Shown: positions 15,068 to 23,429 of the stretch, one piece after another
Layout of the letters: every line of letters starts with the position of its first letter
Position numbering within the stretch: position 1 is the stretch's first letter
Virus record (IMG/VR): IMGVR_UViG_3300046524_000356
Location: 1 to 40,595 of that record
DNA: 40,595 nucleotides
Source: a virus
Reading direction: 5' to 3' (one strand)
Position numbers and translations under genes: made by a program
Notes under the pieces: generated by a model
Told to the model about the DNA's origin: nothing
Seen by the model: only the letters and a program-made list of their open reading frames with translations
Databases searched by the model: none

Positions 15068-16683
15068 TGGAAGCCGTCACGCTGCTCGATGCTTCGGGCA
15101 AACCGATGGCGGCGCGTCGCCCGTCCATGCTGCACGGTAGCAACGTGCCGTATGACGCCGCCGACCGCACGGGCCAACACATGGCGGAATGGAATCCCTA
15201 CCTGGGTTCTCCTGACGGCGATCTCAACGTCCACCGCGACACTATCGTGGCGCGTGTCCGTGACCTGGTGCGAAACGATGGCTGGGCTTCCGGCGCGGTC
15301 ACTCGCATGCTGGACAACGTCATCGGCGCGAACTTCCGTCCGATCTTCAAGCCGGACTATCTGGCGCTGGCGGCGCATAGCGGCATCAAAGCCTTCGACC
15401 ACGTTTGGGCCGATGAGTTCAGCCAGCAGCTGGGAGCTAGCTACCGCACCTGGGCCGGCGACATCGGCAAGTACTGCGACACCCAGCGTAATCAGACGGT
15501 ATCGCAGATGTTTCGGCTGGGCTTCCGGCATAAGGTCGTAGAGGGCGACGCAATCGCCATGCTGCACTGGCTGCCTGACCGGGTTGCGCCTGGCCGCGCA
15601 CGCTACGCGACAGCGATGCAGTTGGTCGACCCCGACCGGCTCTCGAATCCCCAGCTGAAGTTTGACACGCTGACGATGCGCGGCGGCGTGGAGGTCGATG
15701 AGTACGGTGCTGCGGTCGCGTACCACTTCCGTCGTGCGCACCAGGGCGATTATTTTGCCGCAGCCAAATCGGCGACGTGGGAGCGCGTGGAGCGCGAAAC
15801 GCAGTGGGGGCGCCCGATTGTCGTTCACGACTTCGACGCCGAGCGTGCAGGCCAGCATCGAGGCGGCGCCGGAATCTTCGCGCCGGTGCTGCAGCGTCTG
15901 AAGATGCTGGCCAAGTACGACGGCGCAGAGCTGGACGCGGCACTGATTAATGCGATCTTCGCCGCGTACATCGAATCGCCTTACGACCACGCGATGGTCG
16001 AGGGGGCGCTGGCGGGCGACGACGACCTTGGCGCGTACCAGACTGACCGGGTGGCCTATCACCAGTCGGCCGGTTTGAAGCTTAATAACGCTCGTCTGCC
16101 GATCCTGTATCCGGGCGAGAAGATCAACGCAGTGACGGCCTCGCGGCCGAATCCGAACTTCCGCCAGTTTGAAGCGGCGGTGCTGCGGAATGCTGCTGCC
16201 GCCACCGGCCTGTCAGCGCAGCAGCTGAGCAACGACTGGTCAGACGTGAACTACTCGTCGGCGCGCGGCGCGCTGCTGGAGGCGTGGAAGACCCTCTCAC
16301 GCCGGCGCCATGACTTCGGTATCGGCTTTGGCCAGCCGATTGTCGCAGCGTTCGCGGAGGAGGCGATGGAAGTGGACGATCTGCCGCTTCCGGCCGGAGC
16401 CCCTGCCTTCCACCTCTTCCGTGGCGCCTACACGCGAGCCAAGTGGATGGGGCCGGGCCGTGGCGTCATCGATTCGCTGAAGGAACGCCAGGGCGCGGTG
16501 CTGGGCATGGATTCGGGGCTGTCCACGCTGGAGGACGAAGCTGGTGAAATGGGTGGCAGCGACTGGCGCGAAAACGTCGCTCAGCGCGCCATCGAGATCC
16601 AGCGCTTCAAGGATCACGGCATTCCGCTGCCGCAGTGGGCTATTGGCTCCCCGGAGAGCAGCACATCATCATCGGAGGATTGA
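15067..16683 (+). CDS. Portal protein, lambda family
   Basis: A 538-aa protein, the usual size for a lambda-family portal. The ring sits at one capsid vertex and passes DNA. Typical stretches are DGDLNVHRDTIVARVRDLVRNDGWASG near the N-terminus (partially quoted families share this 'R-D-L-x-R-N-x-x-x-A' pattern), VEGDAIAMLHWLPDRV, and PNPNFRQFEAAVLRNAAAA, then GLSAQQLSNDWSDVNYSSAR. The C-terminus is Ser-rich and disordered. The start ATG at 15067 overlaps the gpW stop by one base. The protease gene follows after 2 bp. Confidence 0.92.
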   Translation: MEAVTLLDASGKPMAARRPSMLHGSNVPYDAADRTGQHMAEWNPYLGSPDGDLNVHRDTIVARVRDLVRNDGWASGAVTRMLDNVIGANFRPIFKPDYLALAAHSGIKAFDHVWADEFSQQLGASYRTWAGDIGKYCDTQRNQTVSQMFRLGFRHKVVEGDAIAMLHWLPDRVAPGRARYATAMQLVDPDRLSNPQLKFDTLTMRGGVEVDEYGAAVAYHFRRAHQGDYFAAAKSATWERVERETQWGRPIVVHDFDAERAGQHRGGAGIFAPVLQRLKMLAKYDGAELDAALINAIFAAYIESPYDHAMVEGALAGDDDLGAYQTDRVAYHQSAGLKLNNARLPILYPGEKINAVTASRPNPNFRQFEAAVLRNAAAATGLSAQQLSNDWSDVNYSSARGALLEAWKTLSRRRHDFGIGFGQPIVAAFAEEAMEVDDLPLPAGAPAFHLFRGAYTRAKWMGPGRGVIDSLKERQGAVLGMDSGLSTLEDEAGEMGGSDWRENVAQRAIEIQRFKDHGIPLPQWAIGSPESSTSSSED

Positions 16684-16685
16684 CT

Positions 16686-17543
16686 ATGAAATTTCCATTC
16701 CTGGCACAGCGCCTGTTCAACACGCCGCTGGCGATCACGCCTGGCAAGGCAGAGGTGATCATGGCGGCGCTGGCCGAGCGCATGGGCATCGCGCAGGTAC
16801 AGCGCGGCGTCAGCATGATGGAGAACGACGACTACGACTACAACGGGCCGGGCGACAATCCGCGCACCGGGTACGACGTCGTCGCCGGCACGGCCATCGT
16901 GCCCGTTTCCGGCACGCTGGTGCAGAAGCTCGGCACGCTGCGGCCGTACTCCGGCATGACCGGTTACGACGGCATCCGCCAGAACTTCCTGACCGCACTG
17001 GCCGACCCGAAAGTGAAAGCTATCGTGCTGGACGTGGACAGCCCAGGCGGCGAGGTGGCTGGCTGCTTCGACCTGGTCGACACGATCTACAAGGCGCGCG
17101 GCACCAAGCCGGTGCGCGCAATCCTCAATGAGGCAGCCTACAGCGCGGCCTACGCCATCGCCAGCGCGGCCGACAGAATCTATGTACCGCGCACTGGCGG
17201 TACCGGCAGCATCGGCGTCATCTGGATGCACATGGACTGGTCGAAAGCGCTGGACGCGGCCGGCTTCAAGGTCACGTTCGTGACTTACGGCGACAGCAAG
17301 GCGGACGGTCACCCGGAGATCGAACTGTCGCCAGAAGCGTATGCGCGCTTCAAGGCACAGATTGACAGCATGGGCGAACTGTTTGTCGAAACAGTGGCAC
17401 GTAACCGAAAGATCCCGGCCAAGCAGGTCCGGGCCACGCAGGCTGCAACCTACATGGGCGCAGCGGGCGTAACGCAGGGGCTTGCGGATGGCGTCATGGC
17501 GCCGGATGCGGCATTCAGGGCATTGCTCGCAGATATTAACTAA
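16686..17543 (+). CDS. S49-family head maturation protease (gpC-like)
   Basis: A 285-aa serine protease of the SppA/ClpP fold that processes the prohead. Visible are the oxyanion motif DVDSPGGEVAG at about 117, the catalytic Ser in AYSAAY at about 153, a GGTGSIGVI strand, and a Lys in YGDSKADGHPE at about 205, consistent with the Ser-Lys dyad. GGAGGA lies 6 nt before the ATG at 16686; an in-frame upstream start would overlap the portal gene. In lambda, C encodes both protease and scaffold; here the scaffold seems to be the separate next gene. Confidence 0.92.
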   Translation: MKFPFLAQRLFNTPLAITPGKAEVIMAALAERMGIAQVQRGVSMMENDDYDYNGPGDNPRTGYDVVAGTAIVPVSGTLVQKLGTLRPYSGMTGYDGIRQNFLTALADPKVKAIVLDVDSPGGEVAGCFDLVDTIYKARGTKPVRAILNEAAYSAAYAIASAADRIYVPRTGGTGSIGVIWMHMDWSKALDAAGFKVTFVTYGDSKADGHPEIELSPEAYARFKAQIDSMGELFVETVARNRKIPAKQVRATQAATYMGAAGVTQGLADGVMAPDAAFRALLADIN

Positions 17544-17560
17544 CCACAGAAGGATCAAGC

Positions 17561-18127
17561 ATGAAGAAGGGCACCAAAGTAAAGAAAGCGTTCTCGTTCG
17601 CTCACCTGATCGGCATTGGCGCCGCGCGCGCCGATGACGACCAGGACGATGCCGCCGATGACAAAGACGACAAAGACGACGAGCGCAAGCAGCGTGACGA
17701 CGAATCCGACGAGGATTACGCCGAGCGCATGGAAGAGCTCGACAAGAAGGAAGCTGACGACGAGGACCCAGATCCGGACGCCGACGACGATGACGAAAGC
17801 GAGAAAGAAAAGGCGGCACGCGCCAGCGAGCGTGCACGCTGCGCCGCGATCTTCGGCTCCAAGGCTGCCGCGAATCGCCCTGACTTCGCCGCGCACCTGG
17901 CATTCGAGACCGACATGAGCGCGAAGCAGGCTGTGGGCATGTTGAGCGCGTTCGCTGCCGGCGCTCCAGCTGGTGCGGCTAAGCCGAAATCCCTGGGCAA
18001 TCGCATGGCCGGCGTCAAGGTCCCGAACGTTGGCGCCAGTGCCGACGCCGCAGCGGCGCCGAACGCGACGCAGGCGGCGGCCGACGCCATCATCGCCGCC
18101 GGCCGCGCCCGTCGCGGCGAGAAGTAA
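17561..18127 (+). CDS. Probable scaffold protein (acidic, Nu3-like position)
   Basis: A 188-aa protein. Residues about 25-90 are extremely acidic, with Asp-Asp repeats (DDKDDKDDER), then a helical stretch ARASERARCAAIFGSKAAA, an Ala-rich tail and a basic end. It lies between the protease and decoration/capsid genes, where lambda has the Nu3 scaffold. Low-complexity acidic scaffolds are common. Function rests on position and composition. Confidence 0.65.
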   Translation: MKKGTKVKKAFSFAHLIGIGAARADDDQDDAADDKDDKDDERKQRDDESDEDYAERMEELDKKEADDEDPDPDADDDDESEKEKAARASERARCAAIFGSKAAANRPDFAAHLAFETDMSAKQAVGMLSAFAAGAPAGAAKPKSLGNRMAGVKVPNVGASADAAAAPNATQAAADAIIAAGRARRGEK

Positions 18128-18155
18128 TCCAGTTTTTTGACCACGAAAGGATCGT

Positions 18156-18569
18156 ATGGCAGTCCCTACTACCAACATTGGCGCCAACCCGCAGATTCCG
18201 GGCGCGGTGGCGCAGGTATTTAATCCCGACCAACTGATCGGCGGCAACTTCAAGCTGGTGACCGATACGGTGACGCTCGGCGCCGGCAACCTGCCTCGCG
18301 GCTCGGTGCTGGGCCAGATCACCGCGAGCGGTAACTACATCCTGTCGGTGAAAAACGCCGCCGACGGCAGTCAGGTGCCGAGCGCCGTTCTGGCCGACGC
18401 CACGGATGCAACCGGTGGCGCCGTTACCACGGGCGTCTATCTGACCGGCGAATTCAGCGTGACGGCGCTGAACTTCGACGCCACCTGGACGGCCGCAACC
18501 CTGAAGACTGCGCTGCGTCCGCTGGACATCTTCCTGAAGAACGTCGTCAGCGCCACCGACCCGACCTAA
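18156..18569 (+). CDS. Head decoration protein, gpD family
   Basis: A 137-aa protein that caps the mature capsid. The pattern matches the gpD-type fold: GAVAQVFNPDQLIGGNF near the start, then TLGAGNLPRGSVLGQITASG, a VLADATDATGG stretch, and TGEFSVTALNFDATW. Larger than lambda gpD (110 aa), as is common in beta-proteobacterial prophages. It is followed by an intrinsic terminator before the capsid gene, so it can be made in a different ratio. Confidence 0.85.
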   Translation: MAVPTTNIGANPQIPGAVAQVFNPDQLIGGNFKLVTDTVTLGAGNLPRGSVLGQITASGNYILSVKNAADGSQVPSAVLADATDATGGAVTTGVYLTGEFSVTALNFDATWTAATLKTALRPLDIFLKNVVSATDPT

Positions 18570-18590
18570 GTATCACCAGGTGCCCATGAG

Positions 18591-18613
18591 ATCCCGCTTC
18601 TGGCGGGATTTTT
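18591..18613 (+). terminator. Intrinsic terminator between decoration and capsid genes
   Basis: ATCCCGC (18591-18597), a 5-nt loop, GCGGGAT (18603-18609) and Ts. It lies inside the late operon on the same strand. Confidence 0.75.
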
Positions 18614-18641
18614 CTTATCCTCTTTCATTGAAGGAATCGCA

Positions 18642-19697
18642 ATGCCACTGAATGGTAATTCGTTTGCATTCGACACCAATGCGCTGATCGCCGTGGTGCC
18701 GAACCTGAAGCGCTCCCAGCAATTCCTGCTGGACCGCTTCTTCCCCAACGTCGTCATGAGCGACACCGAGTATGTCTCCATCGACGTCGATATCGGCAAG
18801 CGCCGCATGTCGCCTTTCGTCTCCCCCTTGGTCGAGGGCAAGTTGGTCGAGCAACGCCGTGTGCAGACCAATATGTTCAAGCCGGCGTACATCAAAGACA
18901 AGCGCGCGCCCGACCTGCGTAAGCCGGTCCGCCGCGCTATCGGCGAACAGATCGGCGGCACGCTGACGGGCGCCCAACGCGAGGCGGCCAACATCGAGCT
19001 GGAGATGACCGATCAGCTGGATATGGTCGACCGCCGTCTGGAATGGATGGCCGCGTCGGCCCTCGTCAACGGAACCGTCACCATCACCGGCGAAGGCTAT
19101 CCGACCGTGGTCGTTGACTTCGGCCGCGATCCGACGCTGACCGTGGCCAAGACTGGCACCGGCCTGTGGACGGCGGCGAACATCGCTGCCGGCAACGCAT
19201 CGCCATCGAACGACGTTTCCGCGTGGGCGCAGCAGATGCTGAAGAAATCCGGTGCCGCGCCGACCGACATCGTGTTCACGACCAGTGCATTTAACGGCTT
19301 CAAGCTGGACCCAGCGCTGCAGGGCGCGATCATCTATCCGAAGATGAGCGACTCCGGTAACTCGATCAACGCAGCGGCGCAGATCCAGCTGGGCGCGCAG
19401 TACCAGGGCAAATGGGGCCAGTACGATCTGTGGGTCTACAACGACTGGTTCGTTGACGACAACAACGTCGAGCAGCCGATGATTCCGGACGGTTCGCTGG
19501 TGATGACCGGCGCCCAGTTGTCGGGCACTCGCGCCTTCGGCCAGATCATGGACCCGAAACACAACTACGAGGCGCTGCCGTATGCGCCGAAAACCTGGGT
19601 GGAGGAAGACCCAGCACAGCGCATGCTGATGATGCAGTCCTCCCCAATCGTCATCCCCTCCCGCGCGAACGCGGCAATGTCGGCAAAGGTGCTCTAA
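18642..19697 (+). CDS. Major capsid protein, gpE family
   Basis: A 351-aa protein, close to lambda gpE (341). It matches the gpE (phage capsid E) pattern: FPNVVMSDTEYVSIDVDIGKR near the N-terminus, VEQRRVQTNMFKPAYIKDKR, then LEWMAASALVNGTVTITGE, and a late region with YNDWFVDDNN and RAFGQIMDPK. It would form the icosahedral shell with the decoration protein. It is followed without a gap by the small 67-aa gene. Confidence 0.93.
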   Translation: MPLNGNSFAFDTNALIAVVPNLKRSQQFLLDRFFPNVVMSDTEYVSIDVDIGKRRMSPFVSPLVEGKLVEQRRVQTNMFKPAYIKDKRAPDLRKPVRRAIGEQIGGTLTGAQREAANIELEMTDQLDMVDRRLEWMAASALVNGTVTITGEGYPTVVVDFGRDPTLTVAKTGTGLWTAANIAAGNASPSNDVSAWAQQMLKKSGAAPTDIVFTTSAFNGFKLDPALQGAIIYPKMSDSGNSINAAAQIQLGAQYQGKWGQYDLWVYNDWFVDDNNVEQPMIPDGSLVMTGAQLSGTRAFGQIMDPKHNYEALPYAPKTWVEEDPAQRMLMMQSSPIVIPSRANAAMSAKVL

Positions 19698-19901
19698 ATG
19701 GCTAAAACTGAACAAACCAATGTCACGGTCAAGGTGGCGGCGCGCAAGTCCGTCTACGTGGGCGTCGATTTGAAAGGCCCTGGCAGCCTGATCGAACTGC
19801 CGGCAGATGAAGCGCAGGCTCTCCACGAGCAGGGATTCGTCGTCGATCCTGACGACGACGGCAGCGACCAACCGCCTCAAATCGGCGGCGCTGCAGCGTG
19901 A
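19698..19901 (+). CDS. Small head-associated protein (FI position)
   Basis: A 67-aa protein starting directly after the capsid stop. A beta-rich front (VTVKVAARKSVYVGVDLKGP) and an acidic end (VVDPDDDGSDQPP) are seen. It occupies the place of lambda FI, a DNA-packaging helper, but is much shorter. I do not assign a function. The end overlaps the next GTG start (GTGA). Confidence 0.65.
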   Translation: MAKTEQTNVTVKVAARKSVYVGVDLKGPGSLIELPADEAQALHEQGFVVDPDDDGSDQPPQIGGAAA

Positions 19902-20224
19902 TCGACTGGGACGCCGTTGTGATCGGCCCGTGCGTCGGCGTCTTCGGTGAACCGGTGACGTTCACGCCGGTCGGTGGCGATCCGGTCGACATCGAGCTGG
20001 TGTACGACGAGGGAAACAAGGATGTGACGCTGGCCGGTGGCACGCCGCTGAACTCCTCCAACCCTATCGTCAGCGGCCAGGCCTCGGCCTTCCCTGTCGA
20101 TCCGCAGACGGGCGACCGCATCCTTATCAAAGGTTCCGGCGAGGAGTTTGTCGTCAGCGACGTCAACGAAGACGGCAAAGGCGGCATCGTCTTGTCCCTG
20201 AACTACGTCGGGCCTGATCTATGA
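19898..20224 (+). CDS. Head-tail joining protein, FII-like
   Basis: A 108-aa protein starting at GTG 19898, coupled to the preceding gene. The strand-rich pattern (GEPVTFTPVGGDPVDIELVYDE, then VDPQTGDRILIKGSGEEFVV) fits the lambda FII family: a joining ring between the neck and the tail tube. Lambda FII is 117 aa. The stop overlaps the next ATG. Confidence 0.7.
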   Translation: MIDWDAVVIGPCVGVFGEPVTFTPVGGDPVDIELVYDEGNKDVTLAGGTPLNSSNPIVSGQASAFPVDPQTGDRILIKGSGEEFVVSDVNEDGKGGIVLSLNYVGPDL

Positions 20225-20856
20225 GCGGCACGCCGATCACCGCGCGGCGTGAACTTCGGCTTGCCGTGCTGGCGGCGTTGAAAAACGTCCCCAGCGCCAA
20301 GGACGTGGCATCACCAGGCGACTGGACGACGCAGCTCGCGAACCTGCCGGCGGTTCAGGTTCGCGCGCCGAGGGGCAGTAAAGAACCTCTCAGCCGTGGG
20401 GCGCCATCGTACACGTCCACGATCCTGATCGAGATCGAAACGAAGGTGCTGGGCAAGACGGGCGCTGAGGCGCAGGACTTGCTGGAAGCGCTCGATGCCG
20501 AAGTCGAGGTGGCATTGCTTACCAATCATGCGCTGGTGGCTATGGCGCAGCAGTTCAGCATTGACATCGATTCAGAAGTGAACGCGGACGGCCGGCATCA
20601 CTACGGCGGCTCCAAGTGGTCGATCCGCTGCGAGGTCGTTGAAGTCTTCGATCCGGTTTACGACGCGCCGGACGCGGTGCAACCTGTCGCGCCACCGCTC
20701 GACGGCATGAATGTCCACGTCGACCTGGTCAACGTTTATGACGCCAGCGGCGCCTATCCAGGCGCAGCATTTCCAGCGGCCGTGGTGCCGGCGCCACGCG
20801 GTGCTGGTCCTGATGGTCGTGACGAAGGCGGCTTATCAATCAATTTTCCTCACTAG
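20221..20856 (+). CDS. Probable tail terminator/completion protein (Mu gp37-like position)
   Basis: A 211-aa protein starting with TARRELRLAVLAALKNV, a pattern found in tail-terminator and minor tail proteins, then a strand region TILIEIETKVLGKTG and helix AQDLLEALDAEVEVALL. The C-terminal 50 residues are extended with Pro/Ala/Gly. It lies just before the DUF2635 and sheath genes, as gp37 does in Mu-type tails. Function is inferred. Confidence 0.6.
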   Translation: MSGTPITARRELRLAVLAALKNVPSAKDVASPGDWTTQLANLPAVQVRAPRGSKEPLSRGAPSYTSTILIEIETKVLGKTGAEAQDLLEALDAEVEVALLTNHALVAMAQQFSIDIDSEVNADGRHHYGGSKWSIRCEVVEVFDPVYDAPDAVQPVAPPLDGMNVHVDLVNVYDASGAYPGAAFPAAVVPAPRGAGPDGRDEGGLSINFPH

Positions 20857-20864
20857 GAGATTTT

Positions 20865-21065
20865 ATGTACGTGAAACCCGCGCCGGGTCTAAGCATCCGC
20901 GACCCGGATCTCAAGGACCTGCTGCCGGAGTCGGGCCGCCTTGTGCCCGACACCGATTACTGGCTGCGCCGCGTGCGCGACAACGACGTCATCGAGGCGG
21001 AAGCGCCTGCAGAGGACGAGTCGCCAGCGCCGGCTCCGGCCGCCAACAATGAGGGTGAACAATAA
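20865..21065 (+). CDS. DUF2635-family small protein
   Basis: A 66-aa protein starting MYVKPAPGLSIRDPDLKDLL and later VPDTDYWLRRVRDNDV, which is the DUF2635 pattern seen directly upstream of sheath genes in Mu-type phages. The tail is acidic with Pro/Ala. The exact role is unknown. AGGAG precedes the ATG, and the stop overlaps the sheath start (TAATG). Confidence 0.8.
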   Translation: MYVKPAPGLSIRDPDLKDLLPESGRLVPDTDYWLRRVRDNDVIEAEAPAEDESPAPAPAANNEGEQ

Positions 21066-22546
21066 TGGCGATCAGCTTCAAGAATATCCCTGCCAACGTC
21101 CGCGTACCGCTGTTCTACGCCGAAACGGATAACTCGCAGGCCAACAGCGGCCAGTCGACACAGCGCGCGCTGATCATCGGTCAAATGACGGCGGCCGGCA
21201 ATGGCGCGGCAAACGTGCCAGTGATGTCGCAAGGCGTCACCGATGCGGCCTCGGTCGGCGGTGTCGGCTCGATGCTGCACCTGATGACGCAGGCATACCG
21301 TCTGAACGACACCTTCGGCGAAGTCTGGTATCTGCCGCTGGCGGACGACGCGGCTGCAACGGCCGCAGTCGGCTCCATCAACTTTACGGCGGCCGCGACC
21401 GCCAACGGCACGCTGAACTTGTACGTCGGCGGCGTGAAGGTTGCACTGCCGGTGCTGACCACGCAGACCACCGCCGCGCTGGCAACGGCACTGGCCGCTG
21501 CGATCAATGCGACGCCGGCCCTGCCAGTGTCGGCGACGGCGGCGACCAACACGGTCACGCTGACGGCGCTGAACAAGGGACCGTGCGGCAACGACATCGA
21601 CCTGCGCCTGAACTACCTGGGCACGCGCGGCGGCGAAGTCACGCCAACCGGCCTGACCGCGACGATTACGCAGATGACCGGCGGTGCAACGCCGCCGAAC
21701 CTGACGAACGCCTTCGCCAATTTCTCGAACCAGGCGTTCGACTTCATCGTGTGCCCGTATACCGATGCCACCAGCTTGAATGCTGTGCAGGCCCTCCTGA
21801 ACGACATCACCGGTCGCTGGAGCTGGTCCACCCAGCTGTACGGCCACGCGTTCGCGTCGCTGAAGGGCACGGTCGGTGCGTTGACCACGGCCGGCCTGCT
21901 GCGCAATGATGCGCACACCTCGATCATGGGCGTGTACGACAGCCCGACGCCGACCTGGCTGTGGGCGGCTGCGAATGCCGGCGCGGTCGCCAACAGCGTG
22001 CGTGCCGATCCGGCGCAGCCGCTGCAGACGGTCGTCATCCAAGGCGTACTGGCGCCACCGCTGCAGTCGCGTTTCCTGCTGACTGACCGCAACACCTTGC
22101 TGTACGACGGTATCTCGACCTTCACGGTCGGCGACGATGGCACAGTCGCTATCGAGAACCAGATCACCACCTACCAGAAGAACGCTGCCGGCAATGCCGA
22201 CAACAGTTATCTGGAAGTTGAGACGCTGTTCACGCTGGCGTATGTGCTGCGCCAGATGAAGAGCGTGATCACCAGCAAGTACGCGCGCTCGAAGCTGGCC
22301 GCTAACGGTACGCGCTTCGGCCCCGGTGCAAACGTGGTGACGCCGAACCTGATCCGCGCGGATCTGATTGCCCAGTACCGCACGCTGGAGCAGCAGGGCG
22401 TGGTGCAGAACGGTGACGCCTTCAAGGCTAACCTGATCGTGCAGCAGAACGCGCAGAACCCCAACCGCGTCGACGTCCTGTGGCCGGGCACGCTGATCAA
22501 CCAGCTGCGCATCTTCGCGCTGCTGGCTCAGTTCCGCCTGCAGTAG
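21065..22546 (+). CDS. Contractile tail sheath protein, Mu gpL-like
   Basis: A 493-aa protein, similar in length to Mu gpL (495). The pattern FKNIPANVRVPLFYAETDNSQ at the start, QRALIIGQM, then ADDAAATAAVGSINF, and NPNRVDVLWPGTLINQLRIF near the C-terminus belongs to the Mu-type sheath family. Polymers of this protein contract to drive the tube through the envelope. This shows a myovirus-type tail on a lambda-like head. A terminator follows. Confidence 0.92.
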   Translation: MAISFKNIPANVRVPLFYAETDNSQANSGQSTQRALIIGQMTAAGNGAANVPVMSQGVTDAASVGGVGSMLHLMTQAYRLNDTFGEVWYLPLADDAAATAAVGSINFTAAATANGTLNLYVGGVKVALPVLTTQTTAALATALAAAINATPALPVSATAATNTVTLTALNKGPCGNDIDLRLNYLGTRGGEVTPTGLTATITQMTGGATPPNLTNAFANFSNQAFDFIVCPYTDATSLNAVQALLNDITGRWSWSTQLYGHAFASLKGTVGALTTAGLLRNDAHTSIMGVYDSPTPTWLWAAANAGAVANSVRADPAQPLQTVVIQGVLAPPLQSRFLLTDRNTLLYDGISTFTVGDDGTVAIENQITTYQKNAAGNADNSYLEVETLFTLAYVLRQMKSVITSKYARSKLAANGTRFGPGANVVTPNLIRADLIAQYRTLEQQGVVQNGDAFKANLIVQQNAQNPNRVDVLWPGTLINQLRIFALLAQFRLQ

Positions 22547-22570
22547 CAGTCAGCGCAAGCAGTCAACAAT

Positions 22571-22593
22571 GCCGCCTTCGGGCGGCTTTTTTT
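22571..22593 (+). terminator. Intrinsic terminator after the sheath gene
   Basis: GCCGCC-TTCG-GGCGGC with seven Ts, a stable UUCG tetraloop hairpin. Confidence 0.85.
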
Positions 22594-22606
22594 ATAGGGA
22601 AGTGAT

Positions 22607-22975
22607 ATGGCAGATACAACCAACCGGCTGGCCGGTACCGCGTTTATCTCGGTCGATGGCCAGACCTACATGCTGGCCGGCGACCTGGGTTACAGCCCAT
22701 CGGGCGTGACGCGGGAAACGCTGACCGGTCAGGATCGTGTGCACGGCTACTCGGAGAAGCCGAAGCAGGGCTCGATCAGCGCGACGCTGCGCGACGCCGG
22801 CGGCCTGTCCGTCAAGTCGTTCAATGCGATGACCAATGTGACGGTCACGCTGGAGCTGGCCAACGGCAAGACGGTACTGGGCCGGAACATGTGGACCGTG
22901 GAGGCCCAGGAGGTGAAAACCGCCGAGGGCACGTTTGAAGTGAAGTGGGAAGGTTTTAGCGTCGAGGAGGTTTGA
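22607..22975 (+). CDS. Tail tube protein, Mu gpM-like
   Basis: A 122-aa protein, near Mu gpM (118). The pattern GTAFISVDGQTYMLAGDLGYS, KPKQGSISATLRDAGGLSV and GRNMWTVEAQEVKTAEGTFE matches the Mu tube family. It forms the inner rigid tube within the sheath. The ATG follows GGGAAGTG. It ends just before the chaperone gene. Confidence 0.9.
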   Translation: MADTTNRLAGTAFISVDGQTYMLAGDLGYSPSGVTRETLTGQDRVHGYSEKPKQGSISATLRDAGGLSVKSFNAMTNVTVTLELANGKTVLGRNMWTVEAQEVKTAEGTFEVKWEGFSVEEV

Positions 22976-22977
22976 GG

Positions 22978-23316
22978 ATGGAAACGGTAAACAACGAGCA
23001 GGACGGCGCTGGCGCCGATGTGGCAGTTCAGGACGAAAAGACGGTCACGCTGCGTAAGCCGGTGACGGTCGGTAAGGGCGCTGGTGTCGTGTACACCACG
23101 CTGGATCTGCGCGAGCCGACTGCCGGCGAATTGGAGAAGGCATCGAAGGCGGATACGGAAATCGGCGTTGTGCTGAATCTGATTTCGCTGGTGGCGAAGG
23201 TTCCACGCGCCGTGGCGGAAGGTCTGTGCTCGCGTGACCTGAAAGAAGCATCCAATTTTTTGGGCAGCTTCAGCGAGGACGTCCCGACAACTGGCGAGAC
23301 GTCGTCGCCGAACTGA
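22978..23316 (+). CDS. Tail assembly chaperone, Mu gp41-like (short form)
   Basis: A 112-aa protein. GAGGAGG lies 7 nt before the ATG at 22978. The pattern TVTLRKPVTVGKGAGVVYTT, LDLREPTAGELEKASK belongs to the Mu gp41 family. It is the unshifted form; a slippery T-TTT-TTG at 23256-23262 allows a longer product. Chaperones of this type coat the tape measure during tail assembly. The acidic C-terminus (SFSEDVPTTGETSSPN) is in the zero frame. Confidence 0.85.
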   Translation: METVNNEQDGAGADVAVQDEKTVTLRKPVTVGKGAGVVYTTLDLREPTAGELEKASKADTEIGVVLNLISLVAKVPRAVAEGLCSRDLKEASNFLGSFSEDVPTTGETSSPN

Positions 23317-23429
23317 CCAAGTACTACGGATGGGGGCCGCGTGACGCGTGGTCCCTGACCTGGTCGGAAATGAAGTGGTGGAATCAACAAGCTCTGCGGA
23401 TGAACGAGGCGGCTAAAGATGGCAAATAA
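22978..23429 (+). CDS. Tail assembly chaperone, -1 frameshift fusion product
   Basis: A predicted 150-aa product. Ribosomes reading T-TTT-TTG (23256-23262, zero-frame codons TTT and TTG) would slip back by one and continue in an open frame up to TAA at 23427-23429, adding NWRDVVAELTKYYGWGPRDA then WSEMKWWNQQALRMNE. The added part resembles the second chaperone domain of G/GT-type systems, including the conserved YYGW motif. It overlaps the tape-measure start (23419) by 11 bp. The mechanism is well known for lambda and Mu tails; shift efficiency here is unknown. Confidence 0.75.
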
